From: Sulfurimonas autotrophica DSM 16294
GTDB lineage: Bacteria; Campylobacterota; Campylobacteria; Campylobacterales; Sulfurimonadaceae
Reading direction: 5' to 3'
Length of the DNA: 64,000 nt
Assembly (NCBI RefSeq): GCF_000147355.1
Contig: NC_014506.1
Coordinates: 1-64,000, forward strand
Shown here: positions 1 through 11,142 of the stretch, piece by piece
How positions within the stretch are numbered: position 1 is the first letter of the stretch
Layout: each line of letters starts with the position of its first letter
The notes under the pieces: generated by a model
What the model was told of the DNA's origin: nothing
What the model saw: only the letters and a program-made list of their open reading frames with translations
Database searches by the model: none
Position numbers and translations under genes: made by a program

Positions 1-11
1 AAAAGTATAAA

Positions 12-117
12 TATTCACATAAAGCAAATTTAGTTATTCACATCCATTTAACCCTGTTTTATGGAAAAAAAAAGTACTATTCACATATAAATAATTAAAT
101 AAGGTTTTATGTGAATA
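12..117. other. oriC1: oriC1: DnaA-box cluster upstream of dnaA
   Basis: Three copies of TATTCACAT lie on the plus strand at 12-20, 35-43 and 78-86, and one inverted copy (ATGTGAATA) lies at 109-117, overlapping the GTG start of dnaA. This core matches the TTATTCACA-type box of Campylobacterota. Between the boxes the DNA is very AT-rich. The position right upstream of dnaA is that of the first half of the bipartite origin described in Helicobacter. The inverted box on the start codon suggests DnaA autoregulation. The boxes are seen directly; origin function is inferred. Confidence 0.8.
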
Positions 118-1418
118 TAGGTCAAGAAGTATTAAAAGCTCTCAAAGAGGAGATAAGTGAACTGGAATATAACAGGTATATCAGACATTTATCTTATGAT
201 ATAAAAAAATCAACAGGGGATGCAGCTATATTTTATGCACCCAATGCCTTGGTAGTTAATTGGATTAAAAATAAATATAGAGAAAAAATTGCCCATCTTT
301 TTGAAATTAAAAATGGTTCCAAAGTAAATATAAAAATTACACTCAAAAATACAATAGAAAAAAGAAAGACAAAAAAAAATGTAGAAGTTAAACAAAACAG
401 CTCACTTTTAAACCCTTCACACTCTTTTGACAACTTTATGGTCGGCGGTTCCAACCAGTTTGCCTATGCTGCCGTAAAAAGTGTCAGTGAAAATGCAGGA
501 AAGGTTTATAATCCTCTCTTTATATACGGTGGTGTCGGTCTTGGTAAAACTCACCTTATGCAGGCAGCCGGCAATGTTTTTCAAAATGAAGGTAAAGTTG
601 TTATTTATACAACAGTCGAACAGTTTTTAAATGATTTTATTCGACACGTAAGAAACAAGACTATGGAACGTTTTCAGGAAAAATATCGTAAATGTGATGT
701 ACTTCTGATAGATGATATTCAGTTTTTAAGCAATAAAGAAGGAATTCAAGAAGAATTCTTTCACACTTTTGAAGCATTAAAAGGTGCAGGAAAACAAATA
801 ATCCTCACAGCAGATAAACATCCTAAAAAAATCGGCGGTCTTGAAGCTCGTCTGCAAAGCAGGTTCGAGTGGGGACTCGTGGCTGATATACAACCACCGG
901 AACTTGAAACAAAAATAGCCATTATTAAGAAAAAATGTGAAATCAATAAAGTAAAACTCTCTGAAGACATAGTCAACTATATAGCAACCGTTATAGATAG
1001 TAATGTAAGAGAAATAGAAGGCATACTCTCAAAACTACATGCCTATTCACAACTTATGCATGTTGATATTGATTTAGATTTTACGAAAAATGTGCTCAAA
1101 GACCAAATGAATGAAAACAGAGCAAACCTTACAATGGAAACTATAACCCAAATCGTAGCTAAAGATTTAAATATAAAACCTAGTGAAATACGCTCAAAAG
1201 GCAGAAGTAAAAATATTGTTTATGCCCGCCGAATATCTATATACATCTGTCGTGAACTCACACAAAATACAATGCCTCAGCTTGCCCAGTATTTTGGAAT
1301 GAAAGATCATACCGCCATCAGTCATACAATTAAAAAAATCAACAGTTTAATCAAAGATGATGAGGATTTTAAAGTAAAAATTGATGAACTTACAAATAAA
1401 ATAACATCATCATCCTAA
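111..1418 (+). CDS. dnaA: Chromosomal replication initiator protein DnaA
   Basis: DnaA binds origin boxes, oligomerises with ATP and melts the origin. The 435-residue protein has the usual length. Domain I is at about 1-80, a short basic linker follows, the AAA+ domain carries Walker A GGVGLGKT at 140-147 and Walker B LLIDD at about 198-202, and the C-terminal box-binding helix includes KDHTAISH near residue 400. The start is GTG at 111; the ATG two bases upstream is out of frame and stops at once. A DnaA box overlaps the start codon. dnaN follows after a 182-base gap that holds the second origin half. Identity is certain. Confidence 0.98.
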   Translation: MNIGQEVLKALKEEISELEYNRYIRHLSYDIKKSTGDAAIFYAPNALVVNWIKNKYREKIAHLFEIKNGSKVNIKITLKNTIEKRKTKKNVEVKQNSSLLNPSHSFDNFMVGGSNQFAYAAVKSVSENAGKVYNPLFIYGGVGLGKTHLMQAAGNVFQNEGKVVIYTTVEQFLNDFIRHVRNKTMERFQEKYRKCDVLLIDDIQFLSNKEGIQEEFFHTFEALKGAGKQIILTADKHPKKIGGLEARLQSRFEWGLVADIQPPELETKIAIIKKKCEINKVKLSEDIVNYIATVIDSNVREIEGILSKLHAYSQLMHVDIDLDFTKNVLKDQMNENRANLTMETITQIVAKDLNIKPSEIRSKGRSKNIVYARRISIYICRELTQNTMPQLAQYFGMKDHTAISHTIKKINSLIKDDEDFKVKIDELTNKITSSS

Positions 1419-1447
1419 TTTTATTTTAAAAGCATTAAAAAAAAAGA

Positions 1448-1453
1448 TATAAT
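1448..1453 (+). promoter_or_regulatory. Possible -10 element for dnaN
   Basis: TATAAT lies in the dnaA-dnaN gap, about 150 bases before dnaN. Campylobacterota sigma-70 promoters rely mainly on the -10, so this may drive dnaN. It sits just upstream of the oriC2 boxes, so transcription would run through the origin. No clear -35 is seen. Confidence 0.4.
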
Positions 1454-1460
1454 TGTAAAA

Positions 1461-1600
1461 GTGAATAGATGTGAAAGAAGCCTTGACTCTTATTCACATC
1501 TAGAAAAGTAAGCCTGTAGGCGTTTAAATGAATTTGTCACATATTCACTCGATACTACTACTACTTACTAAAATTATATAAATATATAGGGATTTAAAAA
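1461..1600. other. oriC2: oriC2: DnaA boxes, DnaA-trio and AT-rich unwinding region
   Basis: Plus-strand boxes TATTCACAT at 1491-1499 and TATTCACTC at 1542-1550, and an inverted GTGAATA at 1461-1467, are visible. Directly after the last box come GAT and then repeated ACT/CTA triplets at 1554-1570, which fit the DnaA-trio motif (3'-GAT-5' triplets that guide DnaA onto single-stranded DNA). An almost pure AT stretch at 1571-1600 follows, a good candidate for the unwinding element. The box-trio-AT order is the arrangement expected of the melting side of a bacterial origin. The sequence pattern is seen; unwinding here is inferred. Confidence 0.85.
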
Positions 1601-2668
1601 ATGAAAATTACCGTCTCAAAATCTATATTGGAAAACATACTCATTCATGCTTCACCTTTTTTAGAGAAAAAAGATACATCGCAGATTACTTCACATGTAT
1701 ATATGAATGTATCTAATTCAGAGTTAACTCTTAAAGCTACTGATTATGAAATAGGATTTTTAGTATCAACCGATAATTTAAAAATTGAAAAAGAAGGAAG
1801 CATTACTGCTAACGGTAAAAAATTCTTAGATATTGTCAGAATATTAAAAGATGATGAAATTAATTTAGAAGTAAAAAATGACAATCTTTTAATATCACAA
1901 GGTCATTCAAACTTTAAATTACCTACATTTTCATATAATGAATTTCCTGAATTTCCAGCCTATGAAGGAAAACCAAGAATTTCCATTGAATCACATACAC
2001 TTATCGAATCATTAAAAAAAATAACACCGGCTATTGATACAAATAACCCTAAATTTGAACTCAATGGTGCCTTAATTGACATACAAAAGAATTCTATTAA
2101 CTTTGCAGCAACAGACACTAGAAGATTAGCAGTTGTGACTATAGATAATCAAAGTGATAATGAGTTGTCTATTATAATTCCAAAAAAAGCAATAGTTGAG
2201 ATTCAAAAACTCTTTTTTGATAATATTGAACTTTATTATGATGAAACAAATCTTATAATACATTCACAACAATACACTTTTTTCACTAAACTCATCAATG
2301 GAAAATTTCCTGAATATTCAAGAATTATTCCCAAAGAAACAAAATACAATTTAGTTTTACCTAAAGCTATTATGATTGATTCTATAAAACAAATTACTAC
2401 TATATCTACAGATTTAAAAATTACTTTTATGAACGACATTATCAGTTTTGAAAGTTTAAGTGATGATAATATTGAAGCAAAAACTGAGATCAGTTACAAT
2501 ACAGGTTTCAGTAAGCCTTTCTCAATAGCAATTAATTCAAAATATTTACTCGATTTTTTAAATTCTATAAACTCTTCTGAATTTACAATCGGACTCAATG
2601 AAGGAAATCTTCCTTTTATTTTAAAAGATCAAAACTTCATCACAGTCGTAATGCCTATAGTTATCTAA
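1601..2668 (+). CDS. dnaN: DNA polymerase III sliding clamp, beta subunit
   Basis: The beta clamp forms a ring dimer on DNA and tethers polymerase III. The 355-residue protein has the normal length and three-fold repeated clamp domains; typical stretches are the LIDIQ and AATDTRRLAVV region near 160-180 and a C-terminal VVMPIVI tail close to the family MPMR/L ending. The ATG start at 1601 lies immediately after the AT-rich origin half. A strong hairpin terminator overlaps its stop codon, separating it from gyrB. Identity rests on sequence pattern and the dnaA-dnaN-gyrB order. Confidence 0.96.
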   Translation: MKITVSKSILENILIHASPFLEKKDTSQITSHVYMNVSNSELTLKATDYEIGFLVSTDNLKIEKEGSITANGKKFLDIVRILKDDEINLEVKNDNLLISQGHSNFKLPTFSYNEFPEFPAYEGKPRISIESHTLIESLKKITPAIDTNNPKFELNGALIDIQKNSINFAATDTRRLAVVTIDNQSDNELSIIIPKKAIVEIQKLFFDNIELYYDETNLIIHSQQYTFFTKLINGKFPEYSRIIPKETKYNLVLPKAIMIDSIKQITTISTDLKITFMNDIISFESLSDDNIEAKTEISYNTGFSKPFSIAINSKYLLDFLNSINSSEFTIGLNEGNLPFILKDQNFITVVMPIVI

Positions 2669-2681
2669 ACTATAGGTTTTT
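2654..2681 (+). terminator. Rho-independent terminator of dnaN
   Basis: A perfect 9-bp stem, CCTATAGTT at 2654-2662 and AACTATAGG at 2668-2676, encloses a 5-base loop and is followed by TTTTT. The dnaN stop TAA (2666-2668) lies inside the hairpin, so coding and termination signals overlap. Confidence 0.8.
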
Positions 2682-2754
2682 CACATAAAACTTATCATAA
2701 GAATATTTTAGATAAAATAACTACAATTATGCCAAAATGGCAATGGAGTATTAA

Positions 2755-5073
<2,319 letters not shown>

Positions 5074-6465
5074 ATGATGCTGTCTCAAACTAAAGAGAGG
5101 GAATACCGTTTTAAGTTGGCACTTAGAATGGGTTTGCCTATCTTTGCTCTTATACTTGCTTTAATTTTTCACACACTCATCACTAATTATACAACGTTGC
5201 AAACTTCATTTTATATAGAAGCAATTTTACTTTTGCTTGTAAGTGTCTATTTTATTTTTTTTCTGATATACAGAGGCTTTGATGTAAAAATAACCGACAG
5301 CGTGACAAAAACCTTTACAAGAGAATATCTGTATCAATATCTGCAAAAAGAGATAAGACATAAAAAAGATTGCACACTTATTCTTATAAGCATAGATAAT
5401 TTAAATGACATCAATATTCTTTATGGAATAAAAAATGGTGATAAAGTTTTAAAGTATGTTGCTGATTGGATAATGGAGTATTTAAAAAAAGAGGGCATTG
5501 AAAATATTCCAATAGGTCATATAAAAGGTGGTGATTTTATTATAGGACTTGAAGGTTTCAAAGATAAATACAGCACTTTATTGGAACTTTTATGCTTAAA
5601 ATCAAATAACTTAAATATAGATGATATTGAAGTCAAAATATCAGGGGTAATTACTGATACAAGTTATTCAAAAGATTTGAATTATTTAATTGAAAACCTT
5701 TTTGAACTTCAAAATAAAAATAAAAATAGCAAATATGAAGAAGAAATTATCAATCCAAACGAATTGGAACTGTTAGTTATTGATGCTATTGAAAATAAAA
5801 ACCTGCTCATTATGTCACAAGAAGTTTATAATAATGCAGATGGTATAGTATTTAGAGAGTGTTATGTAAAACTTAAAGGTCAAAATAATAAAATAATTCA
5901 TCCTAAAACATACTTGAAAGTTATTAATAAATTAGGACTTGGTGTTAGTTTTGATTTGATGGTTTTAGAGGAAATACTTAAGAACTGTATATATGAAGAA
6001 AATATTTATGCAGTAAATATTCTGCCGACATCGTTAAGAAATGATAAATTTCTTGCAAAAACAAAAGAACTTTTAAAAGAGTATGCCGGTACACAAGTGA
6101 TGTTTGTTTTGAATGAAATGCAATATTATTCTTATATAAGCAGGTATAACAGTATTATTAAATCATTAAAAAGTTTGGGTGTGCTTATAGCAATAGACAG
6201 ATTGGGGGCTATTCATACCAGCTTTTTGTATTTGAGAGAATTAGATATTGATGTTGTTAGATTCGATACATATTATTCAAATATAGACAAAATAAGCCAA
6301 AATCGTAGTATAATCGATGGTTTTAATGTTATGGCTCATGAAAATGGTGTAAAAACGTGGATAAAAAATATAGAAGATGAAGCAACATACATTCTAGTCA
6401 AAGAGATGGATATTGACTATGTAGAAGGAAAATATTTGTCAAAGATTCAAAATAATGCAAATTAA
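5074..6465 (+). CDS. Membrane protein with degenerate GGDEF and EAL domains
   Basis: 463 residues. Two N-terminal membrane helices (about 16-34 and 45-65) precede a GGDEF-like domain with the signature reading KGGDF, and then an EAL-like domain. In the EAL part the catalytic EAL and DDFG motifs are replaced (the latter reads DRLG), and the E of the metal site is not recognisable, so both activities are probably lost. Such proteins usually act as c-di-GMP receptors or as scaffolds. It begins directly after gyrB and is followed 16 bases later by a small gene, suggesting one transcript. The exact role is unknown; another possibility is a family-specific polar or cell-cycle factor. Confidence 0.7.
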   Translation: MMLSQTKEREYRFKLALRMGLPIFALILALIFHTLITNYTTLQTSFYIEAILLLLVSVYFIFFLIYRGFDVKITDSVTKTFTREYLYQYLQKEIRHKKDCTLILISIDNLNDINILYGIKNGDKVLKYVADWIMEYLKKEGIENIPIGHIKGGDFIIGLEGFKDKYSTLLELLCLKSNNLNIDDIEVKISGVITDTSYSKDLNYLIENLFELQNKNKNSKYEEEIINPNELELLVIDAIENKNLLIMSQEVYNNADGIVFRECYVKLKGQNNKIIHPKTYLKVINKLGLGVSFDLMVLEEILKNCIYEENIYAVNILPTSLRNDKFLAKTKELLKEYAGTQVMFVLNEMQYYSYISRYNSIIKSLKSLGVLIAIDRLGAIHTSFLYLRELDIDVVRFDTYYSNIDKISQNRSIIDGFNVMAHENGVKTWIKNIEDEATYILVKEMDIDYVEGKYLSKIQNNAN

Positions 6466-6481
6466 AATGTAAGGAATATAT

Positions 6482-6949
6482 ATGTTTGCTAAGATATTTG
6501 GTAAAAAAAATAAAAGTCAAGATGAACAAACAGATTCACATTTAATTGAAAAAATATTAAAAATGAATCTTACAGAGATGCGTTCTTATGTAAAAAACAG
6601 TATGAAAGACTTTAAAGTCAGTGTTGATGGAATTAACGAAATTATGAAAAAGCTTACTTCACTTGATGAAAAAACACAAACATATTATATTAAAAGTGAT
6701 GATATGGATGTAAAAAAGAAAAAAGCTTTTGATTTATTTATTGCTATATTGTCAAGTAAGCAAATAGATATACAAACAATTGAACTGGCTCAAAAATTTT
6801 TAGAAAATTACAAAGAGATTGTAGATGATTTTGATACACGAAACAAACAAATATATGCCTCAAAGCTTGCCGATACTCTTAACACAGCCATAAATACTAT
6901 AAATCAATATGTCCAATTGCAAAAAAAAATGAATGTTTTAGGAAAGTAG
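6482..6949 (+). CDS. Hypothetical helical protein
   Basis: 155 residues, soluble, lysine-rich and predicted by eye to be almost all helical, with no signal peptide, membrane segment or metal motif. The ribosome site AAGGA sits 7-11 bases before ATG. It follows the degenerate GGDEF-EAL gene by 16 bases and is likely cotranscribed with it, so the two may form a functional pair. Its 3' end overlaps the convergent CCA-adding enzyme gene by 12 bases. I do not recognise the family. Confidence 0.6.
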   Translation: MFAKIFGKKNKSQDEQTDSHLIEKILKMNLTEMRSYVKNSMKDFKVSVDGINEIMKKLTSLDEKTQTYYIKSDDMDVKKKKAFDLFIAILSSKQIDIQTIELAQKFLENYKEIVDDFDTRNKQIYASKLADTLNTAINTINQYVQLQKKMNVLGK

Positions 6950-8176
6950 ATTCTTTTTAAGCCAGGACAGAGCACTTGGTTTATCTTTAAAAGCATTTCG
7001 AATTTGCGCCTGATAAGTATACTCAAGTATCTTTGAAAATTCTTTTGATGGCTGCAGACCCAGTTTTATTAAATCTTTTCCCTTTATAAGAGGGGGGATT
7101 GGTTGGTGTAAGACACTCATCTTTTTTGCTTTTTTGAGTAAATACTCTATCTTTTCTTTTTTATTTTGTGTTACATGTAAGTAATGTGAATAAAACTTAA
7201 TATTTATTTTTCTAGCAAGTGTATATATATCATAATCATTCAAGCTTTCTAGATTAAAATTAATTTGATGGAGTGTAAAAACTTTTTCAATTATTATTTT
7301 TTCATTTGTTATTCTATTTAAAAAAGTTTGAGTTTGTATATCTGAAAACTTTGATGTTATAACAGCTAAAGCAAGTATAACAAATTCTTTATCACTTGTT
7401 ATTTGAAAGGTTTTTAGTTTTTTCAGGGCATTTAAAATTTCTGCATACTCTTTTTCATCAAGTGTGTTAAATTCTTGGAAAAATGAAAATGCTCCTAAAT
7501 CTTTGAGCAGATAAAATCCGCAGGAAGGGTTGTTTGATTTGAGCAGAAGCTTTTTTATCTCCTGAAAAATTCGCTCTTTGGGCAGTTCATTAAGGAGTTT
7601 GTTTTGTATCATATGTTTACATGTAAACTCAAGGGATTTGTCTAGTTTCATATCAAAGCGTGATGCAAAAACTACAGCACGAAGCACTCTTAGCGGGTCT
7701 TCTTTAAATTTTTCATTATCTACCGCTTTTAATATCTTTTTATCTAAATCTTCTCTGCCGTGATACGGGTCTAATATTTTTTTATTTTTGACATCATATC
7801 CGATTGCATTAATTGTAAAATCTCTTCTGCTTGCAGCCGTTTTAAAATCTAAATTTGTATCAACAGTTATTTTAAAACCTTGGTGTCCAGAAGCAATTTT
7901 ATTGTCTTGTCTTGGCAGTGAAAAGTCCAAATCTAAATTATTATATAACAATTTACACACACCAAAACTTTTACCGACACTGTTTACATCTCCAAATTCC
8001 TGTAAAATGTGTTCTACTTCATCAAGAGATGCAATACCGTATAGTTCAATGTCAATATCATTTGAGGGTATATTTAAAATTACATCACGAATATAACCGC
8101 CGACAATAACAGGTTTTATATTATGTTTGTACAGTTTGTTAAAAATCGTATCAAGACTCTCTGGATATTTAATCAT
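6938..8176 (-). CDS. cca: CCA-adding enzyme / tRNA nucleotidyltransferase family protein
   Basis: Adds or repairs the 3' CCA end of tRNAs. The class II nucleotidyltransferase head is clear: GGYIRDVIL near the N-terminus, then the metal-binding DIDIELYG, followed by RRDFTINAIGYD and the DPLRVLRAVVFASRF helical region. The open frame reaches a TTG at 8182, but the ATG at 8176 is the more likely start, giving 412 residues. It stands alone on the minus strand and overlaps the preceding gene tail to tail. CCA- versus A-adding specificity cannot be decided from sequence alone. The gene contains two copies of the repeated TTACATGTAA palindrome. Confidence 0.88.
   Translation of the reverse strand: MIKYPESLDTIFNKLYKHNIKPVIVGGYIRDVILNIPSNDIDIELYGIASLDEVEHILQEFGDVNSVGKSFGVCKLLYNNLDLDFSLPRQDNKIASGHQGFKITVDTNLDFKTAASRRDFTINAIGYDVKNKKILDPYHGREDLDKKILKAVDNEKFKEDPLRVLRAVVFASRFDMKLDKSLEFTCKHMIQNKLLNELPKERIFQEIKKLLLKSNNPSCGFYLLKDLGAFSFFQEFNTLDEKEYAEILNALKKLKTFQITSDKEFVILALAVITSKFSDIQTQTFLNRITNEKIIIEKVFTLHQINFNLESLNDYDIYTLARKINIKFYSHYLHVTQNKKEKIEYLLKKAKKMSVLHQPIPPLIKGKDLIKLGLQPSKEFSKILEYTYQAQIRNAFKDKPSALSWLKKNLLS
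7171..7180. repeat. TTACATGTAA palindrome
   Basis: A 10-bp perfect palindrome inside the cca gene (coding LHVT on the minus strand), one member of the dispersed palindrome family discussed in the findings. Confidence 0.6.
7615..7628. repeat. GTTTACATGTAAAC palindrome
   Basis: A 14-bp perfect palindrome within cca, containing the TTTACATGTAAA core. It is the second copy in this gene, about 440 bases from the first. Confidence 0.65.
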
Positions 8177-8223
8177 AAGCAAAGTATATCATGAATTTTA
8201 CAAGGATATAATAATTATTTGGG

Positions 8224-8229
8224 TATAAT
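8224..8229 (+). promoter_or_regulatory. -10 element of typA
   Basis: TATAAT preceded by GGG, 33 bases before the typA start, which has a good AAGGA ribosome site. Spacing gives a short normal leader. Confidence 0.6.
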
Positions 8230-8262
8230 CACGAAAAATTTTCCCAAGAAGGAAACCCCCTA

Positions 8263-10065
8263 ATGCAAAAAATTAGAAATATTGCCGTTATCGCTCACGT
8301 TGACCACGGTAAAACTACACTGGTTGATGGTTTACTAGAACAATCTGGTACATTCGGTTCTCATGAACAACATGATGAAAGAGCTATGGATAGCAATGAT
8401 TTAGAAAAAGAGCGTGGTATCACGATTCTTTCTAAAAATACAGCTATTCGTTATAAAGATTACAAAATTAACATTATTGACACTCCGGGTCACGCCGATT
8501 TTGGTGGAGAAGTTGAACGTGTACTTAAAATGGTAGATGGTGTTTTAGTACTTGTTGATGCCTATGAAGGTGTTATGCCGCAAACAAAATTCGTTGTTAA
8601 AAAAATGTTAGCACTTGGTAAAATGCCAATCGTTGTTATTAACAAGATCGACAAACCTTCAGCTGATCCTGAACGTGTTGTAGATGAAATGTTTGACCTT
8701 TTTGCGGCGATGGGTGCTACTGATGAGCAACAGGATTTTCCTATTATTTATGCTGCTGCTCGTGATGGCATGGCAAAATTAGATATGGAAGACCCGGATG
8801 GAAATTTTGAATGTATTTTTGAAACAATTATAAACAATATTCCTGAACCGGAAGGTGATGCTGCAAATCCTTTGCAAGCACAGGTATTCACACTTGATTA
8901 TGACAACTATGTCGGTAAAATTGGTATTAGCCGTATTTTTAATGGTACAGTGAACAAAGGCGACAATGTTATGCTTGCAAAAGCTGACGGTGAAATGGTA
9001 AAAGGGAAGATTTCTAAACTTATCGGTTTTCTTGGGCTTAACCGTATGGAAATTGATCAAGCAGAAGCTGGTGATATCGTAGCTTTTGCCGGTATGGAAA
9101 CTGTTGATGTTGGAGATACTGTTTGTGACCCTACTAATCCGGTTGCACTTGATCCTATGCATGTAGAAGAGCCTACGCTTACAGTTGTATTTGCCGTAAA
9201 TGATTCTCCACTTGCGGGTAAAGAAGGTAAACACGTTACTTCAAACAAACTTCGTGAACGTCTAGAATTTGAAATGAATACAAATGTTGCCATGAAACTT
9301 GAAATAATCGGTGAGGGTAAATTTAAAGTTTCAGGTCGTGGAGAACTTCAAATTACAGTTCTTGCTGAAAATATGCGTCGTGAGGATTTTGAATTTTCAA
9401 TCTCCCGTCCGGAAGTTATCGTGAAAGAGATTAACGGTGTTAAATGTGAGCCGTTTGAGCATTTGGTAATTGATGTTCCTGAAGATTTAAGCGGTACAGT
9501 AATTGAACGTTTAGGTAAAAGAAAAGCTGAAATGAAATCAATGCTTCCAATGGGACAAGGTTTTCAACGTATAGAGTTTGAAATTCCGGCTCGTGCATTA
9601 ATCGGATTCCGTGGACAATTCTTGACAGACACAAAAGGTGAGGGTGTAATGAATCACTCTTTCTTGGAATTCCGTCCATTTACAGGTGAAGTTGAATCAC
9701 GCTCGTACGGTGCACTTGTGTCTATGACAGCAGGTTCTACACTTGCATTCTCACTATTTGGTATTCAAGACCGCGGTGTTCTTTTCATCGGTGTTCAAAC
9801 TGAAGTGTATGAAGGTATGATTGTTGGTGAACATTCACGTTCAAATGACCTTGTTGTTAATCCTATTAAAGGAAAAGCACAGTCAAATGTACGTTCAAGT
9901 GGAGCTGATGAAGCCATCAAACTTGTTCCGCCTCGTGATATGTCATTAGAGCGTGCATTAGAATGGATAGAAGATGATGAACTTCTAGAAGTTACACCTA
10001 AAAATGTGCGTATTCGTAAGAAATATCTTACTGAGAGTGAAAGAAAACGTCACGCTCGTAAATAA
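8263..10065 (+). CDS. typA: Ribosome-associated GTPase TypA/BipA
   Basis: A translational GTPase related to EF-G that helps 50S ribosome assembly and stress adaptation. The 600-residue protein has the normal length. G motifs are at the N-terminus: AHVDHGKTT (G1), RGITI (G2), DTPGHADF (G3) and NKIDK (G4). The C-terminal part has the BipA-specific [18 protein letters not shown] stretch. The ATG follows AAGGA closely. It is monocistronic: its own promoter is upstream, and a hairpin shared with the convergent hydrolase gene is downstream. Confidence 0.97.
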   Translation: MQKIRNIAVIAHVDHGKTTLVDGLLEQSGTFGSHEQHDERAMDSNDLEKERGITILSKNTAIRYKDYKINIIDTPGHADFGGEVERVLKMVDGVLVLVDAYEGVMPQTKFVVKKMLALGKMPIVVINKIDKPSADPERVVDEMFDLFAAMGATDEQQDFPIIYAAARDGMAKLDMEDPDGNFECIFETIINNIPEPEGDAANPLQAQVFTLDYDNYVGKIGISRIFNGTVNKGDNVMLAKADGEMVKGKISKLIGFLGLNRMEIDQAEAGDIVAFAGMETVDVGDTVCDPTNPVALDPMHVEEPTLTVVFAVNDSPLAGKEGKHVTSNKLRERLEFEMNTNVAMKLEIIGEGKFKVSGRGELQITVLAENMRREDFEFSISRPEVIVKEINGVKCEPFEHLVIDVPEDLSGTVIERLGKRKAEMKSMLPMGQGFQRIEFEIPARALIGFRGQFLTDTKGEGVMNHSFLEFRPFTGEVESRSYGALVSMTAGSTLAFSLFGIQDRGVLFIGVQTEVYEGMIVGEHSRSNDLVVNPIKGKAQSNVRSSGADEAIKLVPPRDMSLERALEWIEDDELLEVTPKNVRIRKKYLTESERKRHARK

Positions 10066-10070
10066 AAAAA

Positions 10071-10100
10071 AAGAGTTTCAAGTTTTTTCTTGAAACTCTT
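10071..10100 (-). terminator. Terminator between typA and the hydrolase gene
   Basis: A 12-bp perfect stem, AAGAGTTTCAAG at 10071-10082 and CTTGAAACTCTT at 10089-10100, with a T6 loop. Read on the minus strand it is followed by a run of U, so it ends the hydrolase transcript, whose stop codon overlaps the stem. It may also stop typA messages. Confidence 0.8.
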
Positions 10101-11070
10101 ACTCCAAAAATGTTTTACAAAATTTTACAATTCTTTTTTCCATCCAATACTCAGGATGAAATAAACTTCCCGATATAAATCCTACATGACCTCCATATTC
10201 GCTGATTTCTAACTTAATAGTAGGTGATATTTCATTATGTGTCGGTAATATATCAGAGGGCATAAAAGGGTCATCTTTTGCATGAATAATAAGAGTGGGA
10301 ATTGTAATAAATTTCAAAAATTGTCTACTGCTTGATTTTGTATAATAATCCTGCGCAGAAGAAAAACCGTGAATCGGTGCAGTATAGGCCTCATCAAATG
10401 CCCAAAAAGTTTTTAATTTTTTTATATCGCTTCTTTTAAGATGTATGAGTTTTTGCATTGGAAATTTATCATATTTTTTGTCTAAATCCCTTTTTAAATC
10501 TTTAAGTAGAAGTTTCTGATAAAACTTTGAAAAGCCTTTGTTCATATGTGCGGCACAAACGTCTAAAAGCATAGGTGCAGATACGGCAACAGCGGCACTA
10601 AGAATACAGTCACTTTTTCTCTCACCTAAAAGCTTTAAAAGCATATTTGCTCCAAGCGAAAAACCGACGGCAAATAGTTTTGCCTGTGGGTATCTTTTTT
10701 TGACACTGTTTATAAATTCATAGGCATCTTGCGTATCGCCGCTGTGATATGATCTTGGCTTGAGATTCTCTTTGCCGGAACAGCCTCTAAAATGCATCAC
10801 TACACTACTGAACCCTGCCTCTTTGAGCTCTTGCATTGTGCCTTGAACATAAGGAGATTTGTAAGAACCGGCCAGTCCATGAAAAAGAATGACAATAGGA
10901 GTGTCTTTTTGATGATTATCAATCTTTTGCCAGTAACATTCAAGAAAATCTCCGTCGCTGAGTCTGAATTTTTCTATTTCAAAATTTTTAATAGGAAGTC
11001 TTCTGAAGAGGCTGGCATACACAGTTTGTAGGTGTCTGTTTTTTAATAAAAATGATGGTTTAAAATTCAT
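10099..11070 (-). CDS. YheT-family alpha/beta hydrolase
   Basis: 323 residues with an alpha/beta hydrolase fold of the YheT/UPF0017 type. Visible signs are the N-terminal LKNRHLQTVYASLFRR, the oxyanion strand ILFHGLAGS, the nucleophile elbow GFSLGANM with the likely catalytic Ser, an Asp in the HAKDDPFMP region and a His in YGGHVGF near the C-terminus, so the Ser-Asp-His triad is present. The family contains hydrolases of uncertain substrate, possibly short-chain esters. It stands alone on the minus strand and ends in the strong terminator above. Confidence 0.85.
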   Translation of the reverse strand: MNFKPSFLLKNRHLQTVYASLFRRLPIKNFEIEKFRLSDGDFLECYWQKIDNHQKDTPIVILFHGLAGSYKSPYVQGTMQELKEAGFSSVVMHFRGCSGKENLKPRSYHSGDTQDAYEFINSVKKRYPQAKLFAVGFSLGANMLLKLLGERKSDCILSAAVAVSAPMLLDVCAAHMNKGFSKFYQKLLLKDLKRDLDKKYDKFPMQKLIHLKRSDIKKLKTFWAFDEAYTAPIHGFSSAQDYYTKSSSRQFLKFITIPTLIIHAKDDPFMPSDILPTHNEISPTIKLEISEYGGHVGFISGSLFHPEYWMEKRIVKFCKTFLE

Positions 11071-11105
11071 ACTCTTATCTTATCAAAAATTTATCTATAG
11101 ATGGT

Positions 11106-11111
11106 TATAAT
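11106..11111 (+). promoter_or_regulatory. -10 element of nrdB
   Basis: TATAAT 31 bases before the nrdB ATG, with a GAGGG ribosome site between. The divergent hydrolase gene begins only about 35 bases away, so the two promoters are back to back. Confidence 0.55.
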
Positions 11112-11142
11112 CATATACTAATAATTAATTTGAGGGAACCAC

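Noticed and set aside
8779-9234. Minus-strand frame of 151 residues inside typA
   Set aside because: Antisense to a conserved gene and without any recognisable protein pattern.
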